Shown in pieces: positions 1 to 5,407 of a DNA stretch of 6,550 nt (its first letter is position 1; each line of letters begins with the position of its first letter). The notes under the pieces were generated by a model, which worked only from the letters and a program-made list of their open reading frames with translations, made no database searches and was not told the origin of the DNA. A program made the position numbers and the translations under genes. The DNA is taken from assembly GCA_002386405.1 (NCBI GenBank), contig DGIP01000246.1, forward strand, positions 1 to 6,550, in the 5' to 3' direction. This DNA comes from Stenotrophomonas maltophilia (GTDB taxonomy: Bacteria; Pseudomonadota; Gammaproteobacteria; Xanthomonadales; Xanthomonadaceae).

Positions 1-68
1 GCGCACCAGGTGAGCGCCGCCGCCACTGCCAGCACGGCCGGCAGTCCCATCCACCACACCGCCGGCAT
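1..68 (-). CDS. 5' end of a probable integral-membrane protein, cut by the window edge
   Basis: Only the first 22 codons are present. They read MPAVWWMGLPAVLAVAAALT and then WC. This is a hydrophobic stretch without basic residues or a clear signal-peptidase site, so a first transmembrane segment is likelier than a cleaved signal. The ATG lies 3 bases after the lapB stop, with no good Shine-Dalgarno sequence, which suggests translational coupling to lapB. In Pseudomonas aeruginosa the O-antigen cluster lies next to rpsA-ihfB, and related genomes may carry a WecA/WbpL-type sugar-phosphate transferase here. That identity is inferred from context only; the visible residues do not prove it. I am fairly sure that a gene starts here and unsure what it is. 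Confidence 0.6.
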   Translation of the reverse strand, partial: MPAVWWMGLPAVLAVAAALTWC

Positions 69-71
69 GGC

Positions 72-1250
72 TCAGAGCACCGCGTAGTTCAGCAGTGGCT
101 TGACCGTGCCCCACTCCTTGCAGCTGGGGCATTGCCAGTGGTGGGTGCGCGCACCGAAGCCGCAGCGCGTGCAGCGGTAGGCCGGATTGCGGACCAGCAA
201 CTGGTCGGTGATGTGCTTGAGGTCATGCAGGGTGGCGGTGGAATCGGCACCCTCGGCCAGGGTCAGGTCGATCAACGCCGACTCGCCGCGCACCGACGGG
301 CGATCCTTCAGCTGCCGGCCCAGGTAGGCGCGCGCCGGGGCCACGCCCTCCTGCTCTTCCATCAGCTGGGTCAGGGCCAGCACCGGGGCGATGCCGCGAT
401 AGTGCTCGGTCATTTCCGACAGGAACGCACGCGCCCCGCCCAGGTCGCCCACCTTGCGGTAGTTCTGCATCAACGGCTGCAGCACCTCGGGCAGGTATTC
501 GGGGTCGTTGCGGGCGGCACGCTCGAACGCACGCACGGCCGCTTCGGCATTGCCGGCATCGGTTTCCAGGCGTCCTTCGATGATGCCGGCACGCACCGAC
601 ATCGCATCGGCCTGGTAGGCACGGGCAATGGCCGCGCGGGCTTCATCGATCTTGCCGGCACCCCGGAAGCGCTCGGCCAGTTCGCACTCGAACTGCCCCA
701 CCAGCTTGCCCATCGGCTCGCCGGTGACTTCTTCGTAGCGGGTGGCGTTGTCGATCGCCTTTTCCCAGTCGCGTTCGGCCTGGTAGATGCCGATCAGGTG
801 CTTGAGCGCCTGCGGGGCGCGCTGGTCGATCTGGGCCAGCTCGGTAAAGACCGTTTCAGCACGGTCGAGCAGGCCGGACTTCATGTAGTCCTCGCCCAGC
901 GCCAGCAGGGCCTGCACGCGCTGTGCATCGCTCAGGTCGGTACGGTTCACCAGCCCCTGGTGCAGGCGGATGGCTCGGTCAACCTCGCCACGGCGGCGGA
1001 ACAGGTGGCCCAGCGCGACCTGGGTCTCGAAGGTTTCCTTGTCCAGCTCGGCAATGTGCAGGAACAGTTCGATGGCTTTGTCGGGCTGCTCGTTGAGCAG
1101 GTAGTTCAGGCCACGGAAGTAGGTGCTGGAAAGATGGCTGACCTGGTTGTCACCATGGCGCTGGCCACCGCGCCGGCCAATCACCCAGCCGGACAGCGCT
1201 GCCAGCGGCAGGAACAGGAAAAACCAGAACCACTCGGATACAAATTCCAT
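72..1250 (-). CDS. lapB: LapB (YciM), membrane-anchored TPR and rubredoxin-type protein regulating LPS synthesis
   Basis: The protein has 392 residues, against about 389 in E. coli LapB. A single N-terminal membrane anchor (about residues 7-25, WFWFFLFLPLAALSGWVIG) is followed by GRRGG, then a long run of TPR helices (about 35-350) with the family stretch FRRRGEVDRAIRLHQGL. The C-terminus is a rubredoxin-type metal knuckle with Cys360, Cys363, Cys374 and Cys377 (CTRCGF...CPSCKEWGTVKP). In E. coli, LapB adapts LpxC for degradation by the FtsH protease and is controlled by PbgA/YejM, so it limits lipid A synthesis at the inner membrane. The anchor, TPRs and all four metal-binding cysteines are intact, so function is probably conserved. 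It starts 6 bases after lapA in the usual lapA-lapB pair. The GAG in the lapA stop region is a weak ribosome site, consistent with coupled translation. Confidence 0.96.
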   Translation of the reverse strand: MEFVSEWFWFFLFLPLAALSGWVIGRRGGQRHGDNQVSHLSSTYFRGLNYLLNEQPDKAIELFLHIAELDKETFETQVALGHLFRRRGEVDRAIRLHQGLVNRTDLSDAQRVQALLALGEDYMKSGLLDRAETVFTELAQIDQRAPQALKHLIGIYQAERDWEKAIDNATRYEEVTGEPMGKLVGQFECELAERFRGAGKIDEARAAIARAYQADAMSVRAGIIEGRLETDAGNAEAAVRAFERAARNDPEYLPEVLQPLMQNYRKVGDLGGARAFLSEMTEHYRGIAPVLALTQLMEEQEGVAPARAYLGRQLKDRPSVRGESALIDLTLAEGADSTATLHDLKHITDQLLVRNPAYRCTRCGFGARTHHWQCPSCKEWGTVKPLLNYAVL

Positions 1251-1256
1251 CGGCGC

Positions 1257-1541
1257 TCAACGTCCGTCGAAAGGTGAAGAAGAAGATGCCACGGGGGCGG
1301 CGGCCGGAGCCGCTTTCTGCGCCTTGCGCAGTCGGGAATACAACGGAATCACCAGGCCCACCAGGACCAGCCCGGCGCCGATGATCGCACCGGTCAACAG
1401 GGCCACGGTAATGGCCAGGCCGGTACTGGAATGGATGGCAGTGAACCCCAGGTTGAGGGTCATGTCCTGCGAATTGAGGGCACCGATGACGAGCCCGGCC
1501 ACAAGGACAGCCAGCAGGATCAACAGGCGTGCGACTTTCAT
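1257..1541 (-). CDS. lapA: LapA (YciS-type, DUF1049) small inner-membrane protein
   Basis: This 94-residue protein has two predicted membrane helices (about 6-22 and 42-67) separated by a short loop with the typical N-S-Q motif (residues 23-25). A basic stretch follows (YSRLRKAQK, 68-76), then an Ala/Ser/Pro-rich tail. This is the LapA/YciS layout. In E. coli LapA is encoded just before LapB and associates with it in assembling or controlling lipopolysaccharide; its exact activity is not settled. The start is well supported: GGGAG lies 7 bases before the ATG. The gene is 36 bases after ihfB and 6 bases before lapB. I see no promoter of its own, so it is probably read with ihfB. The low-complexity C-terminal tail is likely dispensable. 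Confidence 0.92.
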   Translation of the reverse strand: MKVARLLILLAVLVAGLVIGALNSQDMTLNLGFTAIHSSTGLAITVALLTGAIIGAGLVLVGLVIPLYSRLRKAQKAAPAAAPVASSSSPFDGR

Positions 1542-1577
1542 TTGGTAGCTCCCATTCCCTCAGGGGTCAAGAGTACC

Positions 1578-1883
1578 TCAGGCCGGATCGCTTTCCAGCG
1601 GTACCACGGCGCTTACGCGCTCACGGAGTTCCTTGCCCGGTTTGAAATGCGGGACATGCTTGCCCGGCAGTGCGACCGATTCCCCGGTCTTGGGGTTGCG
1701 CCCCAGCCGCGGCGGCCGGTAGTGCAACGAAAAACTGCCGAACCCGCGGATCTCGATGCGATCCCCGCCGGCCAGCGCCCCGCCCATCATTTCCAGCAAC
1801 GACTTCACCGCCAGATCGACATCGTCCGACTTCAGATGCGCCTGTCGGCGCGCCAGGATTTCGATCAACTCGGATTTGGTCAT
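1578..1883 (-). CDS. ihfB: Integration host factor beta subunit
   Basis: The 101-residue protein is a complete HU/IHF-family subunit. It starts [14 protein letters not shown], has the core GFGSF at residues 47-51, and carries the DNA-binding arm [11 protein letters not shown] (58-68). Pro64 is the residue expected to intercalate at the DNA kink. The N-terminal sequence and rpsA-linked position point to the beta rather than the alpha subunit or HU. IHF is an alpha/beta heterodimer that bends DNA about 160 degrees in promoters, replication origins and recombination sites. The C-terminal tail after PGKELRERV is a few residues longer than in E. coli. The ATG is preceded only by a weak GAG-containing site. 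Two hairpins lie in the 89-base gap from rpsA, so separate control of ihfB is possible. I saw no convincing IHF site for autoregulation. Confidence 0.96.
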   Translation of the reverse strand: MTKSELIEILARRQAHLKSDDVDLAVKSLLEMMGGALAGGDRIEIRGFGSFSLHYRPPRLGRNPKTGESVALPGKHVPHFKPGKELRERVSAVVPLESDPA

Positions 1884-1898
1884 TGCGGACTCGCGTCG

Positions 1899-1913
1899 AG
1901 GGTCTCAAACCCT
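1899..1913 (-). other. Small hairpin in the ihfB leader
   Basis: On the minus strand AGGGT-TTGAG-ACCCT forms a 5-bp stem with a 5-base loop. It lies 15 bases before the ihfB start and 3 bases after the larger palindrome. It could affect translation of ihfB, but a 5-bp stem is easily produced by chance. Confidence 0.3.
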
Positions 1914-1916
1914 GAA

Positions 1917-1942
1917 ACGGCCCGGACAATTGTCCGGGCCGT
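1917..1942 (-). terminator. Perfect 26-bp palindrome between rpsA and ihfB; possible attenuator or processing hairpin
   Basis: The arms at 1917-1929 and 1930-1942 are exact reverse complements. In RNA they would form an 11-bp GC-rich stem closed by an AATT loop, starting about 30 bases after the rpsA stop. On the minus strand the stem is followed by only three T residues (TTTC), so it is a weak intrinsic terminator at best. It could let part of the rpsA transcript stop while some continues into ihfB, or protect the rpsA mRNA 3' end. The symmetry is certain; the role is inferred. Confidence 0.6.
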
Positions 1943-1972
1943 CCAGGAAACTACTGCTACGGGTAAGGCCGA

Positions 1973-3658
1973 TTACTCGGACTTGTTGCCGTTCAGCTGG
2001 GCGCGCAGCAGCGCGCCGAGCTGGGTGGTGCCGCTGGAAGCCGAAGAGGACTGGTATTCCTCCAGCACTTCGCGCATTTCCGCGTCGTCCTTGGCCTTGA
2101 TCGACAGCTGCAGGGTACGACCCTTGCGATCCATGCCCACGAACTTCGCTTCAACCTTGTCGCCGACCTTCAGGAACTGGGTCGCGTCGTCGACGCGCTC
2201 GTTGGCAACGTCACGAGCCGAGACGTAACCTTCGATGCCGTCAGCCAGTTCGATGGTAGCGCCCTTGGCGTCCACTTCCTTGACCACGCCTTCGACCTTC
2301 GAACCCTTCGGGTTGGCAGCCATGTACTGACCGAACGGATCCTGCTCCAGCTGCTTGACGCCCAGGCTGATGCGCTCGCGCTCCGGATCGACGGCCAGGA
2401 CGACGGCGTCCAGGTTGTCGCCCTTCTTGAAGTTGCGGACCACGTCTTCGCCGGTGGTGTTCCAGCTGATGTCGGACAGGTGCACCAGGCCGTCGATACC
2501 GCCGTCCAGGCCGATGAAGATGCCGAAGTCGGTGATCGACTTGATCTGGCCCGACACCTTGTCGCCCTTCTTGTGGATCGCAGCGAAGGTTTCCCACGGA
2601 TTGGCGGCAACCTGCTTCATGCCCAGCGAGATGCGGCGACGCTCCTCGTCGACGTCCAGGACCATGACTTCAACTTCGTCACCGACCTGCACAACCTTGG
2701 ACGGGTTGACGTTCTTGTTGGTCCAATCCATCTCGGAGACGTGCACCAGGCCTTCGACGCCCGGCTCGATCTCGACGAACGCGCCGTAATCGGTGACGTT
2801 GGAGACCTTGCCGAAGACGCGGCTGTTGGCCGGGTAACGACGGGCGATGTTGTCCCACGGATCCTCGCCCAGCTGCTTCAGGCCGAGCGAAACGCGGTTG
2901 CGCTCGCGGTCGAACTTCAGCACGCGCACGTCCAGCTCGTCGCCGACGTTCACGACTTCGGACGGATGGCGCACGCGCTTCCAGGCCATGTCGGTGATGT
3001 GCAGCAGGCCGTCGATGCCGCCCAGGTCCACGAATGCGCCGTAATCGGTCAGGTTCTTGACGACACCCTTCAGGATCGCGCCTTCCTGCAGCTTGTCCAT
3101 CAGCTGCTCGCGCTCTTCCGAGTGCTCGCTTTCGACGACAGCGCGGCGCGAGACCACGACGTTGTTACGCTTGCGGTCCAGCTTGATGAGCTTGAATTCC
3201 AGCTCCTTGCCTTCCAGGTAGGCCGGGTCGCGCACCGGGCGCACATCCACCAGCGAACCGGGCAGGAACGCGCGGACATCCTTGATGTCCACGGTGAAAC
3301 CACCCTTGACCTTGCCGCTGATGCGGCCGGTGATGGTTTCGTTCTTTTCCAGGGCTTCTTCCAGCTCGTCCCACACCATGGCGCGCTTGGCTTTCTCGCG
3401 CGACAGGACGGTTTCACCGAAGCCGTTCTCGATCGAGTCGAGGGCGACCTTGACGACATCGCCTTCGGCGACGTCGATTTCGCCGGCGTCGTTACGGAAC
3501 TGTTCGATCGGCACGATGCCTTCGGACTTCAGGCCGGCGTTGATCACCACGACGTCGCCGCGGACTTCAACGACAACACCGCTGACGATGGCGCCCGGCT
3601 TCAGCTTGGCCAGATTGGCCTGGCTGGCTTCAAACAGTTCGGCAAATGATTCGGTCAT
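1973..3658 (-). CDS. rpsA: 30S ribosomal protein S1
   Basis: The 561-residue protein begins [20 protein letters not shown] and contains six S1/OB-fold repeats, roughly 21-87, 105-170, 190-260, 275-348, 362-435 and 449-518. The repeats show GxVxxxxDYGAFVxL, GLLHIT or GLVHVS, and RISLGMKQ signatures. Domains 1 and 2 diverge from the rest, as expected for ribosome docking; domains 3-6 bind mRNA. S1 brings mRNAs, especially weak-SD or structured ones, to the 30S subunit and can be a phage replicase subunit. The reading frame is open for 38 more codons upstream, but homology starts at the ATG at 3658. The ribosome site there is weak (AGAG in ACAGAGTAAATCTA). It resembles E. coli rpsA, whose translation is repressed by excess S1. 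It follows cmk, as in many proteobacteria. Confidence 0.98.
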   Translation of the reverse strand: MTESFAELFEASQANLAKLKPGAIVSGVVVEVRGDVVVINAGLKSEGIVPIEQFRNDAGEIDVAEGDVVKVALDSIENGFGETVLSREKAKRAMVWDELEEALEKNETITGRISGKVKGGFTVDIKDVRAFLPGSLVDVRPVRDPAYLEGKELEFKLIKLDRKRNNVVVSRRAVVESEHSEEREQLMDKLQEGAILKGVVKNLTDYGAFVDLGGIDGLLHITDMAWKRVRHPSEVVNVGDELDVRVLKFDRERNRVSLGLKQLGEDPWDNIARRYPANSRVFGKVSNVTDYGAFVEIEPGVEGLVHVSEMDWTNKNVNPSKVVQVGDEVEVMVLDVDEERRRISLGMKQVAANPWETFAAIHKKGDKVSGQIKSITDFGIFIGLDGGIDGLVHLSDISWNTTGEDVVRNFKKGDNLDAVVLAVDPERERISLGVKQLEQDPFGQYMAANPKGSKVEGVVKEVDAKGATIELADGIEGYVSARDVANERVDDATQFLKVGDKVEAKFVGMDRKGRTLQLSIKAKDDAEMREVLEEYQSSSASSGTTQLGALLRAQLNGNKSE

Positions 3659-3852
3659 TAGATTTACTCTGTTGGACACATGGGCATTGGTCCCCGCGAG
3701 GGTTCCGTTTACTGCCCGCCTGTTGGTCGACCCCGGAAACGCAGGTCGTGTGTGAAGTAGGAAAACCGCCACGCATCATTGCGGGACGGAGCTTTTACTG
3801 CATTGCGCTGGTGCGACTACCGCCGATGGAATGGCGGCCTCCTTGCAACGGA
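3659..3852 (-). other. cmk-rpsA intergenic region, 194 bp, rpsA leader
   Basis: I see no gene and no convincing sigma70 promoter here; the TTGCAA near 3843-3848 has no -10 partner at the right distance. The region contains a 5-bp GC hairpin without a T-run (3820-3837, CCGCC and GGCGG), 15 bases past the cmk stop. Near the rpsA start there are short self-complementary stretches, such as CCC-TCGC-GGG around 3691-3702. The length and the weak ribosome site fit a structured leader used for S1 autoregulation. This is inferred by analogy with E. coli. rpsA may be read from the cmk promoter, from a non-canonical promoter here, or both. Confidence 0.5.
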
Positions 3853-4533
3853 TCAGGCACCCGAAACCGGAAGCAGATCCAGTACCTTGGCAACGACTTC
3901 GTCGATGCCGATACCACTGGTGTCGATGACGACGGCATCGTCTGCCGGCTTCAGGGGCGCCACTGTGCGCTGTGCATCACGGGCGTCGCGGGCCATGATC
4001 TCGCGCAGGAGGTCATCAAAGTTAACAGAAACCCCCTTGTCTTTCAACTGGTTATGCCGGCGCTCGGCGCGCTCTTCGGCACTGGCCGTCAGGAAGACCT
4101 TGAATGGGGCATCGGGGAAGATCACGGTCCCCATGTCGCGGCCGTCGGCCACCAGGCCGGGGAGAACCCTGAATGCGCGTTGACGCTCCTTCAGGGCGGC
4201 CCGGACCTCGGGAATGGCGGCAATGGCCGAGGCCAGGGCACCGGTGGTTTCCAGCCGCAGCTCGTCGGTTGCGTCAGTCTCATTGACGATGACACGCAGG
4301 CTGCCGTCGTCGGCCTCGACGAAGCGTACATGGGTGTCGAAGGTGCAGCGGACCAGCGCCGAAGCGTCGGAGGTGTCGATATCGGCCCAGCTGGCGGCCA
4401 CGCCCACGGCGCGGTAGAGGGCGCCCGAATCCAGGTAATGCCAGCCCAGCCGGCGTGCGACAATGCGGCTGACGGTCCCCTTGCCGGCCCCGGACGGGCC
4501 GTCGATGGTGAGCACGGGAGAAGGCTGGTTCAT
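3853..4533 (-). CDS. cmk: (d)CMP kinase
   Basis: The 226-residue protein matches E. coli Cmk in length (227) and in all key motifs. These are the P-loop GPSGAGKGT (12-20), LDSGALYR (34-41), [14 protein letters not shown] (130-143) with Arg132 and Asp133, ERAERR (154-159), KGVSVNF (166-172), and MARDARD...RTVAPL (180-194). It transfers phosphate from ATP to CMP or dCMP in the cytoplasm, feeding CDP for CTP and dCTP pools and recycling CMP from RNA and lipid turnover. The frame is open 75 codons further upstream, but those residues are not Cmk-like. The ATG at 4533 has AGGG six to seven bases before it and sits about 20 bases from the predicted start of transcription. It heads the cmk-rpsA-ihfB block; aroA, which precedes it in E. 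coli, is replaced by divergent rpmJ. Confidence 0.98.
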   Translation of the reverse strand: MNQPSPVLTIDGPSGAGKGTVSRIVARRLGWHYLDSGALYRAVGVAASWADIDTSDASALVRCTFDTHVRFVEADDGSLRVIVNETDATDELRLETTGALASAIAAIPEVRAALKERQRAFRVLPGLVADGRDMGTVIFPDAPFKVFLTASAEERAERRHNQLKDKGVSVNFDDLLREIMARDARDAQRTVAPLKPADDAVVIDTSGIGIDEVVAKVLDLLPVSGA

Positions 4534-4553
4534 GGGGTTCCCTGTGGATTTGA

Positions 4554-4559
4554 CCCCCC
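4554..4559 (-). promoter_or_regulatory. G-run at the predicted cmk transcription start
   Basis: On the minus strand six G residues directly follow the cmk -10 box and reach the expected +1 position, then TCAAA. Homopolymer runs at a start site can cause slippage during initiation, which in some pyrimidine genes makes expression nucleotide-sensitive. Whether that happens here is a guess. Confidence 0.25.
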
Positions 4560-4587
4560 ATTCTAGCCCCTGCCCGGCCCCGTCCAA
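4560..4587 (-). promoter_or_regulatory. Sigma70-type promoter of cmk
   Basis: On the minus strand TTGGAC (4587-4582) and TAGAAT (4565-4560) are separated by 16 bases. Each differs from consensus at two positions or fewer. Transcription should begin near 4552-4555, giving a leader of about 20 bases before the cmk ATG. No experimental support is available here, but position and quality are good. Confidence 0.72.
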
Positions 4588-4596
4588 GACATTTTT

Positions 4597-4608
4597 AGTG
4601 CAAGCACT
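4597..4608. promoter_or_regulatory. 12-bp dyad between the divergent cmk and rpmJ -35 boxes
   Basis: AGTGC-AA-GCACT is a 5+2+5 inverted repeat. It lies in the 20-bp gap between the two -35 hexamers and overlaps the first base of the rpmJ -35. This is where a dimeric regulator could affect both promoters. No known operator consensus is recognised, and a 10-base symmetry can arise by chance. Confidence 0.35.
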
Positions 4609-4637
4609 TGAAAGGATGGAAAAAAGCCCGGTAGAAT
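4608..4637 (+). promoter_or_regulatory. Sigma70-type promoter of rpmJ
   Basis: TTGAAA (4608-4613) and TAGAAT (4632-4637) are 18 bases apart and close to consensus. The predicted start near 4644 gives an rpmJ leader of about 80 bases. I see no Zur-box-like palindrome here, although the E. coli gene for this L36 type (ykgO) is Zur-controlled. Confidence 0.72.
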
Positions 4638-4646
4638 GGCGGGCTT
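4620..4646 (-). terminator. Terminator-like hairpin facing cmk, overlapping the rpmJ -10 box
   Basis: Read on the minus strand, AAGCCCG (4646-4640) pairs with CGGGCTT (4630-4624) around a 9-base loop. The T-run continues to 4620, six T in all. This is the form of an intrinsic terminator for transcripts arriving from the right, upstream of the cmk promoter. The loop contains the rpmJ -10 hexamer. The symmetry is exact; terminator activity is inferred. It would shield cmk from antisense or read-through transcription. Confidence 0.5.
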
Positions 4647-4726
4647 GAACGGGCGTCACCTGCCGATTGTCATCTGCATATCGCGGCCGCGCTCCAACTG
4701 AATCCACGTTTACGCCGAGGTATGCA

Positions 4727-4852
4727 ATGAAAGTCCTGTCTTCCCTGAAGTCGGCCAAGTCCCGTCACCGTGACTGCAAGGTCGTCCGTCGTCGCGGCAA
4801 GATCTTCGTGATCTGCAAGTCGAACCCGCGTTTCAAGGCTCGCCAGCGCTGA
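4727..4852 (+). CDS. rpmJ: 50S ribosomal protein L36, cysteine-poor (YkgO/RpmJ2) type
   Basis: The 41-residue protein begins [20 protein letters not shown] and ends [14 protein letters not shown], very close to E. coli YkgO. L36 is the smallest large-subunit protein and helps fold 23S rRNA. The zinc-ribbon form carries three Cys and one His. Here only Cys17 and Cys30 remain, with His14 and Phe36 at the other two ligand positions, so zinc binding is unlikely. In E. coli this form replaces the zinc form under zinc starvation; here it has an ordinary strong promoter and may be the main L36. GAGG at 4717-4720, six bases before the ATG, fixes the start. A frame open back to a TTG at 4667 is not homologous. 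A two-codon reading frame, ATGCAATGA at 4722, overlaps the start and is probably accidental. Confidence 0.96.
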   Translation: MKVLSSLKSAKSRHRDCKVVRRRGKIFVICKSNPRFKARQR

Positions 4853-4890
4853 GCCTTAGGGCGTCACGGCCACCGGTCGCGACCTGCCTG

Positions 4891-4923
4891 AATAAAAAGC
4901 CGCCTCCGGGCGGTTTTTTATTG
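4891..4923. terminator. Bidirectional intrinsic terminator after rpmJ
   Basis: The arms 4891-4904 and 4909-4922 are reverse complements except for one G-U pair, around the loop TCCG. The core CCGCC/GGCGG is followed by six T residues on the plus strand. The A-run on the left gives a matching T-run on the minus strand, so it can stop transcription in both directions. It begins 38 bases after the rpmJ stop. Confidence 0.9.
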
Positions 4924-4945
4924 CCAATTTTGTTGTAATCGCCGG

Positions 4946-4969
4946 GTAGGCCACGACCGTCGGTCGTGG
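4946..4969 (+). repeat. SMAG-like (GTAG) palindromic repeat, copy 1
   Basis: GTAG at 4946-4949 is followed by a hairpin, CCACGACCG (4951-4959) and CGGTCGTGG (4961-4969), which are exact reverse complements around one base. A GTAG tetranucleotide beside a 16-20 bp palindrome is the defining layout of SMAG elements. These are a very abundant REP-like family in Stenotrophomonas, thought to be moved by RAYT (TnpA_REP-type) transposases. It is non-coding and lies just beyond the rpmJ terminator. Confidence 0.8.
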
Positions 4970-4980
4970 GTGATTTGCCG

Positions 4981-5006
4981 GTAGGTCACGACCGTTGGTC
5001 GTGACC
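4981..5006 (+). repeat. SMAG-like (GTAG) palindromic repeat, copy 2
   Basis: GTAG at 4981-4984 leads into GGTCACGACC (4984-4993) and GGTCGTGACC (4997-5006), 10-bp exact arms with a GTT loop. It has the same orientation as copy 1, 35 bases further on, and both are preceded by GCCGG. Arm changes between the copies keep pairing: copy 1 reads CCACGACC where copy 2 reads TCACGACC, with the opposite arm changed to match. That suggests selection for, or copying as, a hairpin. It ends 30 bases before the next start codon. Confidence 0.82.
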
Positions 5007-5036
5007 CCATTCTTGATAACTGGGGAGTAGATCGAG

Positions 5037-5363
5037 ATGAAGCGTTACCTGACCACACTGCCGTTGCTTGCCCTGCTGGCCTGCGCCAGCGCCCACGCCG
5101 ACACGCTGCTGATCGACCGCACCAAGGAACAGGTCGCGCCGGTGGTGCCGGTCCGCGGCCAGACCGCCAGCCAGGTGCTCAGCACCTTCGGCGAACCGAG
5201 CGAGAAGCTGGAACCGCGCGGCGGCCAGAAGCGCCAGTGGCCGACCATCAACCGCTGGGTCTACCCGATGTTCACCGTCTACTTCGAGAAGCAGAAGGTG
5301 ATCGACGTGGTGGCCAACAAGGCCGACGCCAACGAAGTCGGCCCGAAGCCGCCGATCCGCTGA
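5037..5363 (+). CDS. Small exported protein with a BamE/SmpA-like pattern, function unknown
   Basis: The 108-residue product starts with a typical Sec signal (MKRYLTTLPLLALLACASAHA) and a likely signal-peptidase I site after Ala21. Cys16 in LLAC also gives a poor lipobox, so a lipoprotein is possible. The mature part has GQTASQVLSTFGEPSEKLEP, then a W-Y-x(4)-VYF stretch and KVIDVV. This is the pattern of BamE/SmpA-OmlA-fold domains (G..x..V...fG.P, then beta strands). Such domains act in the outer membrane or as general periplasmic binding modules; true BamE is not claimed. The start is clear: GGGGAG at 5022-5027, nine bases before the ATG. It precedes aguA by 44 bases on the same strand, so they may share a transcript, though no functional link is evident. 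Confidence 0.8.
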   Translation: MKRYLTTLPLLALLACASAHADTLLIDRTKEQVAPVVPVRGQTASQVLSTFGEPSEKLEPRGGQKRQWPTINRWVYPMFTVYFEKQKVIDVVANKADANEVGPKPPIR

Positions 5364-5374
5364 TCCACCAGAAC

Positions 5375-5392
5375 GCCCGCCGCCCGGCGGGC
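5375..5392 (+). other. GC-rich hairpin between the exported-protein gene and aguA
   Basis: GCCCGCC (5375-5381) and GGCGGGC (5386-5392) form a 7-bp stem with the loop GCCC. No T-run follows, so it is not an intrinsic terminator. It sits 15 bases before the aguA ATG and could limit ribosome access or stabilise the upstream mRNA. Confidence 0.4.
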
Positions 5393-5407
5393 CATCGCAC
5401 CGAGACC

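Noticed and set aside
132..1277. Long open frame (381 codons) opposite lapB
   Set aside because: It lies wholly antisense to a well-supported gene in high-GC DNA, is rich in Gln, Val, Gly and Leu from codon complementarity, and shows no family motif.
1542..1570. TTGACC-17-TACCAA as a lapA promoter on the minus strand
   Set aside because: The -10 would abut the lapA ATG, so transcripts would start inside the gene; the -10 match is also poor.
1857..1875. IHF-binding-like sequence (ATCAA core) inside ihfB
   Set aside because: The second half of the consensus (TTR at the right spacing) is missing.
2480..3649. Long open frame (389 codons) opposite rpsA
   Set aside because: It is a codon-bias shadow of rpsA: Asp/Val/His-rich and repeating because S1 domains repeat. 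There is no ribosome site or homology.
3659..3772. 38-codon N-terminal extension of S1
   Set aside because: The extra residues are not S1-like; homology and the normal length begin at the ATG at 3658.
4722..4730. Two-codon leader frame ATGCAATGA overlapping the rpmJ start
   Set aside because: The Shine-Dalgarno GAGG is one base from this ATG, too close for initiation, so it is probably accidental.
4534..4758. 75-codon N-terminal extension of Cmk
   Set aside because: It would run through both divergent promoters and the terminator-like hairpin, and the P-loop is already at the normal distance from the ATG at 4533.
4995..5020. Promoter for the exported-protein gene (TTGGTC with TGATAA)
   Set aside because: The spacing is only 13 bases and the -35 lies in the SMAG-like stem. 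The -10-like TGATAA alone is not enough.
5027..5036. Third GTAG repeat before the exported-protein gene
   Set aside because: GTAG is present, but no palindrome follows; it is part of the ribosome-site region.
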